The translations under genes were made by a program, and so were the position numbers. DNA of 64,000 nucleotides from Segetibacter koreensis DSM 18137 (GTDB lineage: Bacteria; Bacteroidota; Bacteroidia; Chitinophagales; Chitinophagaceae), in assembly GCF_000374045.1 (NCBI RefSeq), contig NZ_KB893322.1, positions 62,305 to 126,304 of the forward strand, given 5' to 3'. Positions 8,300-17,207 of this stretch are shown here, piece after piece. The notes under the pieces were generated by a model. The model saw only the letters and a list, made by a program, of their open reading frames with translations, was not told the origin of the DNA and ran no database searches. Position 1 is the first letter of the stretch, and every line of letters starts with the position of its first letter.

Positions 8300-9811
8300 C
8301 TATTGTTGCAGAGTTATATCTCTTGTCATCATCTCATTTCTGTTACTCATTTCCCAGGCGGTAAAAAATACCAACTTCAATCTTTTAGCCATCAGGTCAA
8401 ACTTTATTTTATCAACTGTGTCTGTCGGACGATGATAATCGGCATGAGTGCCATTGAAGTAAAAAATTACAGGAACACCATTCTTAGCAAAATTATAATG
8501 ATCAGATCTGTAATAGTAACGGTTAGAGTCATTTAAATCATTAAAACGTCTGTCAAGCTGCAGGTTCAAATACCTTTTATTAATCGAATCGGTAACAGGA
8601 CGAAGATTGCTGCTTAGCTTATCGTCTCCAATAATATAAAGATAATTTGAAGAATCTCCCTTATAATCAGGATCTATACGCCCTACCATATCTATATTAA
8701 GATCAACTGTTGTTTTAGTAAGGGGAAAAGCGGGATGCTCGCTATAGAATTCAGAACCAAGCAAACCTTTCTCTTCGCCTGAGACTGTCATAAAAACAAT
8801 ACTTCTTCTTGGGCCGTGTCCTTCATTTTTTGCTTTTGCAAAAGCTTGTGCAATTTGCAATACACCCGTAGTGCCTGAACCATCATCATCAGCTCCATAA
8901 TAAATTTCTTTGTCTTTTACTCCCAGGTGGTCATAATGACTTGTTATAAGAACAAATTCATTCTTCTTGTCGGTTCCGGGCAAAAGAGCAACAACATTAC
9001 TGCTTTGAAGAGTGAGGGTTCTTTTATTTATTAAAAATTGTACACGTGATTTATAACTGCCGGTAGGAACATTTTTTATACTTTCAAGAAGCCGCGCGGG
9101 GTTCAGGCCCAATAATTCATGAGCTAGGTCGCTCGTAACAGTAATAACCGGAACACTTTCAGTAGCGATCTTTTTTAAATACATCCTGCCTTTTTTATTA
9201 ACAGTTGTCTTCTTCACAAAATCCCGGGCCATAATAAAAACACCGTTAGCTCCCAGTGCTTTTGCCTGTAACACCTTCATCGAGTTACTATAATTACTAC
9301 TTTTTTCAAGCGTAGCCTCGTTATCGGGCATTCCCTCAAAAATTAATACCCACTTCCCTTTTATATTAAAATCTTTATAATCATTTCGTGAAGAATCAAC
9401 TATGCCATAAGAAGCAAAAACAATTTCATTTATATTGTAAGAGCCATTTGCAGCAGAGGCAATATCTAATGAAAAGGAGTCATCTAATCGATACATTTTC
9501 CCATTTACCTGCAAACCTGTTTCGATCAAAGTATCCTGGTATACGGGAAACTGCATTTGATATCCTGACGTAGTTCCTGGCAGTAAGCCTAACTTTTGAA
9601 AGTGATTTTCAATATATGCAGCAGCTCTTCGCTGGCCTGGTGTAGCAGTTTCCCTCCCTTCCATCTCTGCACTTGCAATCACCGACAGCTTTTCCTTCAA
9701 ACCTGAAGCAGTAATATCCTGAGCATATTTATTGGCAAAATCAATTTGTTGTCTTTGTGAAAAAGCTGTAGCAACTGCGAACAAAAAAGTAGGCACTAAT
9801 AATTTCTTCAT
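8300..9811 (-). CDS. secreted M28 family zinc aminopeptidase
   Basis: Exported metallopeptidase of family M28 with an inserted PA domain, 503 residues. Residues 1-18 are a Sec signal peptide (MKKLLVPTFLFAVATAFS). An N-terminal section (MEGRETATPGQRRAAAYIENHF) typical for the family precedes the PA-like domain (KGKWVLIFEGMPD, GANGVFIM). The catalytic domain shows the zinc ligands and catalytic acids in SHYDHLG, ADDDGSGT, SGEEKGLLGSEFY, DMVGRIDPD and a final RSDHYNFAKNGVP histidine. It probably removes N-terminal amino acids from peptides in the periplasm or outside the cell. It lies 21 bases after rpiB and is probably cotranscribed with it, without an obvious functional link. Confidence 0.9.
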   Translation of the reverse strand: MKKLLVPTFLFAVATAFSQRQQIDFANKYAQDITASGLKEKLSVIASAEMEGRETATPGQRRAAAYIENHFQKLGLLPGTTSGYQMQFPVYQDTLIETGLQVNGKMYRLDDSFSLDIASAANGSYNINEIVFASYGIVDSSRNDYKDFNIKGKWVLIFEGMPDNEATLEKSSNYSNSMKVLQAKALGANGVFIMARDFVKKTTVNKKGRMYLKKIATESVPVITVTSDLAHELLGLNPARLLESIKNVPTGSYKSRVQFLINKRTLTLQSSNVVALLPGTDKKNEFVLITSHYDHLGVKDKEIYYGADDDGSGTTGVLQIAQAFAKAKNEGHGPRRSIVFMTVSGEEKGLLGSEFYSEHPAFPLTKTTVDLNIDMVGRIDPDYKGDSSNYLYIIGDDKLSSNLRPVTDSINKRYLNLQLDRRFNDLNDSNRYYYRSDHYNFAKNGVPVIFYFNGTHADYHRPTDTVDKIKFDLMAKRLKLVFFTAWEMSNRNEMMTRDITLQQ

Positions 9812-9832
9812 GAAAAATTCTTCTGATGTTTT

Positions 9833-10288
9833 TTATAAACAGGCTATTTTGTTTACTCTCCCCTCATGTCTTCCACCTTCGAAAGAGGTATTTAAAAATG
9901 TATCGATTATGTCAAGAGCGTTTTGAACACTTATAAAACGTGCAGGCAGACATAATACGTTTGCATTATTATGCTTACGGGCTAGCTCTGCAATTTCTTT
10001 TTGCCAGCATAAAGCGGCACGAATACCCTGGTGTTTATTCGCAGTTATAGCTACACCGTTAGCACTGCCACATATTAAAATCCCACATGCAGTTTCACTT
10101 TTTTCAACACTGTCAGATGTAGGGTGAGCAAAGTCAGGATAATCGACAGAATTTTCAGAATACGTACCAAAGTCCGCTACCTGGTAGCCCATTTTATTTA
10201 AATGTTTAACAACAGCGGTTTTATAATCAAAACCTGCATGGTCAGCTCCGATAGCAATCGGTTTTGAACGATCAAATTCAATAGTCAT
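9833..10288 (-). CDS. rpiB: ribose 5-phosphate isomerase B
   Basis: Cytoplasmic enzyme that interconverts ribose 5-phosphate and ribulose 5-phosphate (pentose phosphate pathway), RpiB/LacAB family. 151 residues, usual length. Conserved parts: IGADHAGFDYK with the phosphate-binding Asp-His, the catalytic cysteine loop ACGILICGSANGVAITANK, GIRAALCW, HNNANVLCLPARF and the C-terminal phosphate/ring region FEGGRHEGRVNKI. It starts 56 bases after the tatC stop and is followed closely by the M28 peptidase gene, suggesting a tatC-rpiB-peptidase transcript. Confidence 0.94.
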   Translation of the reverse strand: MTIEFDRSKPIAIGADHAGFDYKTAVVKHLNKMGYQVADFGTYSENSVDYPDFAHPTSDSVEKSETACGILICGSANGVAITANKHQGIRAALCWQKEIAELARKHNNANVLCLPARFISVQNALDIIDTFLNTSFEGGRHEGRVNKIACL

Positions 10289-10344
10289 TAATTAGACGAT
10301 ATAAATGTTTTAAGAAATAATAACTGTAAACAGTTTTGAGAAGT

Positions 10345-11202
10345 TTAGCTCCATTCTTCTTCATCATGCTTCTTCATTTCTTTGTAGGCACGTTTAGAAA
10401 CAATTATGCTTAGCTGGTACAACAAAAACAATGGAATGAAAACAAGCATCTGGCTGCTCCAGTCAGGGCTTGGTGTTATAACTGCAGCAATTACTAATAT
10501 AACAACGATAGCATATTTACGGTAAGCACTTAAAAATTCGGGGGTTATTAATCCAATTTTCGTCAGTACGTAGGCTAAAACAGGTAATTCAAATGCTAAC
10601 CCGCAACCGATAATGATATCTACAAGGTTTTCGAGATAATCATTTAAAGTTGGTCTTGTTTCTAAAATTTTGGAGATGCCCAGAGTATAGTTTGCAAGAA
10701 AATTGAACGTAAAAGGACCAAGTAAAAAATATCCAAATGCGGCACCGGTAAAAAAGAAAAGTGATACGTAAAATATGCTTCCACGAGTACTTTTAAGCTC
10801 TGATGGTTTTAAGGCAGGTCTTATAAAACGCCACATTTCCCAGAAGATGTACGGAAACGCTGCAATAAAGCCCCCCACAAAAGCGATTGTAATGCTACTC
10901 ATAAACTGGCTGCTAAACTCAGTTGTCTGCAGCTTGATGTTTATTGATGGCATACATAGCGCATCACCAAGATGCAACCAGTGACCAAAACGGCACATGG
11001 CTGTGTAACTGACAAAATTATCATGAAGGGGTCCGGTAATTATTTTCTCAAACACCCAATCTATCTTGATAAAAATAATGATCGCAAAAACTACTATAGC
11101 CAACAATGAACGCACAATATGCCAACGCAGTTCTTCAAGGTGGTCAACAAAAGTCATCTCATCGTTATCCGGCCTTAATTTCTTTAAAATGCTAGTAGCC
11201 AT
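10345..11202 (-). CDS. tatC: Sec-independent protein translocase TatC
   Basis: Multispanning core of the twin-arginine translocase; it recognises RR signal peptides of folded proteins. 285 residues with six predicted membrane spans. The N-terminal cytoplasmic signature MTFVDHLEELRWHIVRSLL with the conserved Glu is present, as is FFTGAAFGYFLLGPFTFNFL and the late segment TPEFLSAYRKYAIVVILVIAAVITPSPDW. A longer first periplasmic loop (MCRFGHWLHLGDALCMPSINIK) with two cysteines is seen. tatA is not in the window. First gene of the probable tatC-rpiB-peptidase unit, with a well-formed promoter upstream. Confidence 0.95.
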   Translation of the reverse strand: MATSILKKLRPDNDEMTFVDHLEELRWHIVRSLLAIVVFAIIIFIKIDWVFEKIITGPLHDNFVSYTAMCRFGHWLHLGDALCMPSINIKLQTTEFSSQFMSSITIAFVGGFIAAFPYIFWEMWRFIRPALKPSELKSTRGSIFYVSLFFFTGAAFGYFLLGPFTFNFLANYTLGISKILETRPTLNDYLENLVDIIIGCGLAFELPVLAYVLTKIGLITPEFLSAYRKYAIVVILVIAAVITPSPDWSSQMLVFIPLFLLYQLSIIVSKRAYKEMKKHDEEEWS

Positions 11203-11236
11203 GAAAAAATTGAATACTTGTTTTAATTAAATGCGG

Positions 11237-11265
11237 CAAAGTTAACTGAATGAAGGATAGTAAAA
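11237..11265 (-). promoter_or_regulatory. promoter of tatC unit
   Basis: Minus-strand TTTT (11262-11265), 17 bases, then TAACTTTG (11237-11244). This is one mismatch from the Bacteroidota consensus TTTG-N17-TAnnTTTG at the ideal spacing and lies about 35 bases before the tatC start codon. The best promoter prediction in the window. Confidence 0.6.
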
Positions 11266-11421
11266 TTAATAATAACACCAGTAACGGCAGGTTTATAACG
11301 TTGTATGTAAAATAAAACAGAGAATTAAGATTTTATTAATTAAAGAATGATTTATTCTAGTACAGAAGTGAACCAAATTGTAAGTTGATAAGAGATATAG
11401 CACAAAAGAGATTATAAACGA

Positions 11422-12678
11422 TTACCGTAAAACTTTCATTTTCACCATATCTATTCTTGTTTCACTTACACTCATAATTTCAAATTCGAACCTATCAATA
11501 ATTATTCTTTCTTTTTGATGGGGAATTGCTTCATGCTTCGAGATGATAAATCCTGATAAAGTTTCTGATTCTGTAACTGCAAATTCAAAATCGTATTTTT
11601 CGTTCAAATAATCAATCTCAAGACGGCCGCTAAAAATATATTCATCTTCGGCTAACTGTTTTTCTACAAATTCCTCTACATCATATTCATCTTTTATTTC
11701 TCCAAATATCTCTTCCAAAACATCTTCCATAGTCACAATACCTGATGTTCCGCCAAATTCGTCTACTACCCATGCTATACTTTTGCGTTCTTTGGTAAAC
11801 TTATTTATAAGGTCTGTTGCACTCATGCTCTCAGGCACAGCCGGAATGGGAAGTAAAATGGATTCTATGTTGGCAGGATTTTTAAAAAGATCTAACTGAT
11901 GTATATAACCTAAGATATTATCAATATTATAATTGTATATTATTAGTTTACTTAGTCTTGTATCTATCATATGCTGCCTTACTTCTTTGATAGGTGTTTT
12001 TATATCAAAACCTTCTATTTCTGTTCGTGGCACGAGGCATTGCCTTATTTTAACCATTGGGAGAGACAATGCATTTTCAAACAATTCTGAGTTCAACTCC
12101 TGGCTATCCTCCTCCTCTTTATTTTGATGAAAGAAGTGTTCGAGGTCTCCTTTTCCGAATGCTTCATTACGGTCGACAACCCGTACATTAAATATATATT
12201 TCAAAATCCACTCTGCAATACTTACTAAAATAGAAGCAACCGGGTAAAATATACCATGAAAAAATTTAGTTACGGGAGCAAAGAAACTAAGCAAGTCATC
12301 GTTTTTAGCTCTAAAGATGGCCTTGGGTATAAATTCTCCAAACAAGAGAATCAACAAAGTAAAAATTATAGTATCTGCAATAAGAGCAATATAATTATTA
12401 TTTATGCCAAACTTTTGCCATATAGGACTCATTAGGGTGGTGAAAAGTAAACCATAAATAACAAGAAAAAAATTTACGCCTATAATACAGGTACCAATAA
12501 AGCGTGAAGGTTCTTCCATAAATTTGGAAAGTATAACGCCACTTAATTTGCCCTGCTTTTTCTTTAATTCAATACTTAGCCGGTTAGCTGTTAAAAAGGC
12601 TATTTCCATACCTGCAAAAAAACCTATAAAGATTACAGTGATGACAAGAAGAATAATAGTAAAATAAACGGTATTCAT
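11422..12678 (-). CDS. CNNM/HlyC-CorC family membrane protein with CBS pair
   Basis: Membrane protein of the CNNM transmembrane (DUF21), CBS pair and CorC_HlyC type, 418 residues. Membrane segments lie at about 5-25, 60-85, 95-115 and 125-150 (EIAFLTANRLSIELKKK; TLLILLFGEFIPKAIFR). A CBS pair follows (VPRTEIEGFDI; WVVDEFGGTSGIVTMEDVLEEIFGEI) and a C-terminal FAD-binding-like CorC_HlyC domain (SGRLEIDYLNEKYDF). Relatives take part in magnesium or cobalt export; others in Bacteroidota are named gliding protein GldE, which has the same layout. It has no gld neighbour here, so I do not assign that name. Single gene unit. Confidence 0.85.
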   Translation of the reverse strand: MNTVYFTIILLVITVIFIGFFAGMEIAFLTANRLSIELKKKQGKLSGVILSKFMEEPSRFIGTCIIGVNFFLVIYGLLFTTLMSPIWQKFGINNNYIALIADTIIFTLLILLFGEFIPKAIFRAKNDDLLSFFAPVTKFFHGIFYPVASILVSIAEWILKYIFNVRVVDRNEAFGKGDLEHFFHQNKEEEDSQELNSELFENALSLPMVKIRQCLVPRTEIEGFDIKTPIKEVRQHMIDTRLSKLIIYNYNIDNILGYIHQLDLFKNPANIESILLPIPAVPESMSATDLINKFTKERKSIAWVVDEFGGTSGIVTMEDVLEEIFGEIKDEYDVEEFVEKQLAEDEYIFSGRLEIDYLNEKYDFEFAVTESETLSGFIISKHEAIPHQKERIIIDRFEFEIMSVSETRIDMVKMKVLR

Positions 12679-12905
12679 AAGCTATTGTAATATTAGAATA
12701 ACAATTTAAAGATATAAAAATATAGGATTAGACGATAATGATGCGTAAATCATTTTAGAATGAGTTGCAGGAAAAGCTTAGAACGCCATAGTAAAAAAAA
12801 TACCTGCATTGACCCTGAAACATTTTCCCGTCTTTATAAAAAGTCCGCTCATTTTAAAATTTTAGAGCACTCAAAGCAGTCAGCAGTAAATAATAGATTT
12901 TATTT

Positions 12906-13574
12906 CTAAATGTCCTTCACTTCACCGGGGTTAAAGATAATGACATGTGAATGAGGAGAAGTTTCTTTGCATTGGTCAACAAAAACAGTAGGATCTTGTT
13001 TAATTGACTCTGTTGTATTGTAATGCATCGGTACAACCCATTTAGGATGTATATCCCGAACTGCATACGATGCTTCTATTGGTCCCATTGTATAACGGGA
13101 ACCTATTGGAATGAATAGAGTATCCGGCTTGTAAAGCTCACCCAAAAAATCCAGACCTTTGAAGTATGCCGTATCACCCATGTGATAAAGAGTCCTGTCA
13201 GCAATCTTTATAATAAAACCTACGGGAATACCGGTATCACTTGAATGTTCTGCATGAGTAAGTACAACTTCTATTTCCCCGCTTTTATATGGGCCTCCTA
13301 TGTTTGCGCTTTCTATTTTCAGTACCCCATCTTTCAAAGCACGATAAGTAATTTCATAACTGGAGTGAAAAGTTGCGTTATCCCTTTTTGCAATTTCTAT
13401 CCCAAATTTTACATCATGATCTCCATGGTCATGAGAAACAAAGACATGATCAATTTTTGGCACTTTATCAAGTGAAACAGGGTTAACAGGATTGTCTGAC
13501 CACACGTCTATGGCAATTCTCTGGTCCATATATTCGATAATAAATCCCGATTGTGCAACGAAATGAACTTTCAT
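12906..13574 (-). CDS. UPF0173 metal-dependent hydrolase (beta-lactamase fold)
   Basis: Cytoplasmic metallo-beta-lactamase-fold hydrolase of the UPF0173 family, 222 residues. The zinc motif HxHxDH appears as VSHDHGDHDVKFG; other ligands are in LTHAEHSSDTG, HMGDTAYF and the late PMHYNTTESIKQDP. The substrate is unknown for the family. The frame opens 38 codons earlier, but the ATG at 13574 gives the conserved start MKVHFVAQSGFIIEY. It lies 103 bases after the GH31 gene and could be cotranscribed. Confidence 0.9.
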   Translation of the reverse strand: MKVHFVAQSGFIIEYMDQRIAIDVWSDNPVNPVSLDKVPKIDHVFVSHDHGDHDVKFGIEIAKRDNATFHSSYEITYRALKDGVLKIESANIGGPYKSGEIEVVLTHAEHSSDTGIPVGFIIKIADRTLYHMGDTAYFKGLDFLGELYKPDTLFIPIGSRYTMGPIEASYAVRDIHPKWVVPMHYNTTESIKQDPTVFVDQCKETSPHSHVIIFNPGEVKDI

Positions 13575-13677
13575 AATACACTTGTAATTGGATCCTTTCA
13601 ACAATAAAATGATAAATCCGCAGGGAATTATATTTGTTGATTGAGAAATATTAATTAATTGGAAATGCAAAAGATGC

Positions 13678-15828
13678 TTACTGTGCAATCTTCTTCCAAT
13701 CTATAATCTTATAAACCTGTTGTTTAAAATTACCGGTTCGTAATGCGTTTCCGTTATTACCTTTCCATGATAAGCTGAGCCAGTTGTACTGTCCCTTTTC
13801 GAAGTTAAAATTACTGCTGTTGTCTTCAAAAAGTTTTACTGCAGTCGCAGGGTTGCCATAAACCTTACAAGAGATATTGAAAACAGTAGAAGGTGTTACA
13901 TACTCAACCGGTTGGGCGAGTGGCAGCAAAGTATTGTCTTTTACAAACATTGGAATTTGATCCAGGGTCATAGAGATAGAATACTCTTTGCCGCCTTCGT
14001 ACTTTTTGTTCGTATTATAATCGTACCAGTTTCCGGCAGGAAGATAAACAGTTCTTTCTGAGGAACTGTCTAAGAAAGGAGCGCAAAGCAAACTCTCGCC
14101 CATCATGTACTCATCATCTATTTTCCAGGTGTTTTTGTCAGTAGGATAATCGATGATCAATGCGCGGAATGGAGGTGTGCCATCAAAATGATATTTCGCA
14201 AATGCACTATATAAATAAGGCAGGAGACTCATTCTTAATTCGATCAGTTTTTTTGCTTTCTGCTCGAGGACCTTATAATTTGGAAGCAATTCGTTATTAT
14301 TGTTTTTGTCGATATTGTACTGCAACCACGGCGGCTGGCTCAGGTACCAGCAATTTGCAACCATGTGAGCAGACATAGTAATTGTTTGTAGCCGTCTTAC
14401 CAACTCAGCATCGTTAGATGTTTCTCTTAGCTCTGGTGACCAGTTAACGCCAGAAAATCCTGAATTAACAATCATTCTTACAAAATCAGCATGACTATAC
14501 ATATCGGAGTACAAGGCAGAAGTGTAAGGCGCAGCAAACAGGTGCGAAGCTCTGACATCAAACATGGTGCGAATGTTGTTTTTATGGTATAGGTTAAGCA
14601 TTGTTTTTTGGTATAACAAACCATACAATTGCCGCATTTGTTCACCATCCAGCCCGGAAGGAAAAGTTGCAATGTCAGGAAAACTCCATTCTCTGTCGGC
14701 CTTGGTATAATCTGCAGCATCACATTCATCGAGCTTAAAAGCTGCAATACCTTTTTTTACAAAATTATTTTCGTGGTAGTCCCCAAAAACTTTTCGCCCT
14801 CCGGCAGAAATAAAATCAGGCACAGCGCCGCCCCAAACAGTATAATTAGCTGAATAAGGAGCAATCTTTTGGAAGATGGGAGAAGTAGGATGTGTGTAAG
14901 CGTGCTCCCACAGGTTTAGCTTGAAGCCATTTTTGTTCATGCTGTCAATGAAGGAAGAGGGATTGGGGAAGTTTTTAGGGTTCCATGCAAATGAACAGGA
15001 GTAAGAAGCTGTTTGCCAGCCTGGCTCCAGTCCAATCATATCGCAGGGAATATGGTGATTACGAAAATACTGTCCTGTTTCTTGTATTTGTTTATCAGTA
15101 AAAGTAGCTTTTCCCCTGTATTTAAAACCCAATCCCCACATCGGTGGAATGCCGCCTCCACCTGAAAAAAGGTTGTACCGTTGCATGACCTGCAGCATTT
15201 CCGGGCCGGCGAATACATATATTTCAATTCCTTTTGTGCCCTCTACCTGTATACTTACCTCATTTGATGGGGTTACTGCCTTACCATATAGCTGTACTGT
15301 ATTCAGCACTACTTTTTGTTCTTTTTGGTTTTCTTTTTTATTACGAACCCGTTCATCGAGCTTGCCCTTAGAAGCAACATAAAAAGTAACGTACCTTGAT
15401 GAGTTAACGAGAACGCCATAGCCTTTAGTAGAAATATAAAAAGGCATGGGTGCATGACCAAAACCAATATTGCCTACTGTCCAACTGTTAGTACGAATTT
15501 CTCGTCGCATGCCTGTCTGGTCAAATGTGTTGGTTTGCAACCCAAAGCCATAAAACCTTTCTGATGTGTCTACTTTCATTTCGGCCAAAACTCCTTTTGA
15601 CATTTGTTTAAAATGAATAGTTTTTACATCAACAGGAGCGACATGTATCGCCGGCATTTTGTTGAGCCCCGAAAAGGCAGTAGGATTTTTAAATTCGGTA
15701 GGTAAATGATGTTCAGGAGTACCATACGTTATTTTCCAGATACCATTTGCAACTTTTTCAATGGTTTGAGCTTGTGTAAACTGAAAGGTGATAATGAGGA
15801 TGGCGATAAGAAGTGACTCTTTTTTCAT
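13678..15828 (-). CDS. secreted GH31 alpha-glycosidase
   Basis: Exported glycoside hydrolase of family GH31 (alpha-glucosidase, alpha-xylosidase and relatives), 716 residues. The signal peptide is MKKESLLIAILIITFQFTQA. The N-terminal beta-sandwich has RFYGFGLQTN, typical of GH31. In the TIM barrel the probable nucleophile is Asp in FKLDECDAAD (about residue 367) and the acid/base Asp in ALYSDMYSH (about residue 442). The C-terminal sheet domains carry DYPTDKNTWKIDDEYMMGESLL and AGNWYDYNTNKKYEGG. The acid/base area (GFSGVNWSPEL) departs from the plain alpha-glucosidase pattern, so the substrate may be something other than maltose-type sugars. The ATG at 15828 is chosen because it starts the signal peptide; the frame is open 19 codons earlier. 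No SusC/SusD pair is near, so this is not a classical PUL. Confidence 0.88.
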   Translation of the reverse strand: MKKESLLIAILIITFQFTQAQTIEKVANGIWKITYGTPEHHLPTEFKNPTAFSGLNKMPAIHVAPVDVKTIHFKQMSKGVLAEMKVDTSERFYGFGLQTNTFDQTGMRREIRTNSWTVGNIGFGHAPMPFYISTKGYGVLVNSSRYVTFYVASKGKLDERVRNKKENQKEQKVVLNTVQLYGKAVTPSNEVSIQVEGTKGIEIYVFAGPEMLQVMQRYNLFSGGGGIPPMWGLGFKYRGKATFTDKQIQETGQYFRNHHIPCDMIGLEPGWQTASYSCSFAWNPKNFPNPSSFIDSMNKNGFKLNLWEHAYTHPTSPIFQKIAPYSANYTVWGGAVPDFISAGGRKVFGDYHENNFVKKGIAAFKLDECDAADYTKADREWSFPDIATFPSGLDGEQMRQLYGLLYQKTMLNLYHKNNIRTMFDVRASHLFAAPYTSALYSDMYSHADFVRMIVNSGFSGVNWSPELRETSNDAELVRRLQTITMSAHMVANCWYLSQPPWLQYNIDKNNNNELLPNYKVLEQKAKKLIELRMSLLPYLYSAFAKYHFDGTPPFRALIIDYPTDKNTWKIDDEYMMGESLLCAPFLDSSSERTVYLPAGNWYDYNTNKKYEGGKEYSISMTLDQIPMFVKDNTLLPLAQPVEYVTPSTVFNISCKVYGNPATAVKLFEDNSSNFNFEKGQYNWLSLSWKGNNGNALRTGNFKQQVYKIIDWKKIAQ

Positions 15829-15958
15829 AGGTAATACTTTTTGTAAGAATATAAACTTAGCATCTTCAAACTCCCTAATTAACAAGTTGATTTCGATAAC
15901 CAGCTAGACAGGTCAGTAAAAAATGTTTTGAAAACAAAATAAGCAACGAATTTGGAAT

Positions 15959-17158
15959 TTAATAGTAATTAGGAGCCCTAAAATTATTATTCGCACTTAC
16001 GCTTACTCTTTCAGGTTTTGCTGAAGCGTTTGTATCTAAATCAAAAACGATTACATTTTCGTTTCGCATTATACAAGTATAATTAGAATGCAAGTAATAG
16101 TCCATCTGTGAATAATAGCTAAGTAGCCAGAAAGCAGGCCATGCAAAGACTATAAAAGAAGCACCGTTATTTTGTTGACGTTCAATTTCTCTTATTGCAA
16201 TTGCGTCATCACCCGGCGGACCCCAATACGTGCCATCATGCTCTACAAAAGGAATTGACTTTCTGCCCGCCACCTCTCCTGCTGCCTCCCACTGATCTTC
16301 GTCAACAAGAATGAAAGTTTTGTCCGCAGGAATAACGTTTTTGATGTCATTTACAGCATTACGAAGTTTATAAAACCAGGAATTATCTTTCCAGCTTCGG
16401 GTGTCGGCGCTAATTGCAAGACTATCTAAAAAGCTTTTCAGAATAAGGCAGGAGGTATCGTATTGCGATATTATAGATACCAGTGTTTCCTCCTTCAACG
16501 TGTTGCCTTTATAATTATTCTTACTATGTATACGATAAAAGCTTTGAGGCTCTTTAATAAGCCTAACCAACCCAAACAGGGGAGCTAACATAAATAAATA
16601 GCTGTCAGCAGATATTTTAAAAGAGTCCGCAGGCACTGGCAATACCTGTTCAAGAAATTTTCTTGACCATGCGTTTCCCGAAGTGGGGGAACTGGTATAA
16701 CCATTGGGCCCATACTTAGCCATTTCTTCCAGTAAATCTCCCTCGCACAGAGTAACCTGTGGAAACATTCCTCCTTTTTTTTGACCAACCTCATTAATTT
16801 CCCACAGCGGCCAATGTACTTTAGAAACGTTAGAATCTTCAAATAACGCTACCACTTTAGTAGCTGCTGTTGGTAGTAATATGTCATCAGAATCCAAAAA
16901 AATAACGATCTCCCCATGGCTCGCCTCAAAACCAGCATTAAATGCTGAAGCCTGGCCTCCATTTTCTTTTGATATAGCAATTATTTTATTGCCGTATTCA
17001 GCTATGATGGCTGCAGACTCATCCGTTGAGCCATCATCAACAACAATAACTTCTACATTGGAATATTTCTGTTTTATCGCACTATCGATCGCATGCCTCA
17101 AGAATCTACCGTAGTTGTAATTATTAACTATAATGCTTACCAGGTTATTTTTGCTCAT
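15959..17158 (-). CDS. GT2 glycosyltransferase with unnamed C-terminal domain
   Basis: Glycosyltransferase family 2 protein, 399 residues, last gene of the glycan cassette. The GT-A domain begins SIIVNNYNYGRFLRHAIDSA and has VVDDGSTDES, ENGGQASAFNAGF and the DxD-type LDSDDIL near residue 90. It probably moves a sugar from a nucleotide donor to a glycan or lipid acceptor in the cytoplasm. Residues about 275-375 form a second domain (FILVDEDQW, GRKSIPF, YWGPPGDDAIAI, GASFIVFAWPAFWLL, VIVFDL) that recurs, about half identical by eye, at the end of the next gene upstream, an FkbM methyltransferase. I do not know its function. A tail of about 25 residues follows. GTG at 17167 is an alternative start. 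Confidence 0.85.
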   Translation of the reverse strand: MSKNNLVSIIVNNYNYGRFLRHAIDSAIKQKYSNVEVIVVDDGSTDESAAIIAEYGNKIIAISKENGGQASAFNAGFEASHGEIVIFLDSDDILLPTAATKVVALFEDSNVSKVHWPLWEINEVGQKKGGMFPQVTLCEGDLLEEMAKYGPNGYTSSPTSGNAWSRKFLEQVLPVPADSFKISADSYLFMLAPLFGLVRLIKEPQSFYRIHSKNNYKGNTLKEETLVSIISQYDTSCLILKSFLDSLAISADTRSWKDNSWFYKLRNAVNDIKNVIPADKTFILVDEDQWEAAGEVAGRKSIPFVEHDGTYWGPPGDDAIAIREIERQQNNGASFIVFAWPAFWLLSYYSQMDYYLHSNYTCIMRNENVIVFDLDTNASAKPERVSVSANNNFRAPNYY

Positions 17159-17207
17159 GTTTTTCACGGCATATTTATGCTTTATGCCTAAACTATTGAT
17201 TTTACTA

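Noticed and set aside
11422-12678. Naming the CNNM/CBS protein as gliding protein GldE
   Set aside because: Same domain layout, but no gld gene is nearby and the family has many members with other roles.
12906-15828. GH31 glycosidase and UPF0173 hydrolase as a polysaccharide utilisation locus
   Set aside because: No SusC/SusD pair, no regulator and no further glycosidases; two genes do not make a PUL.
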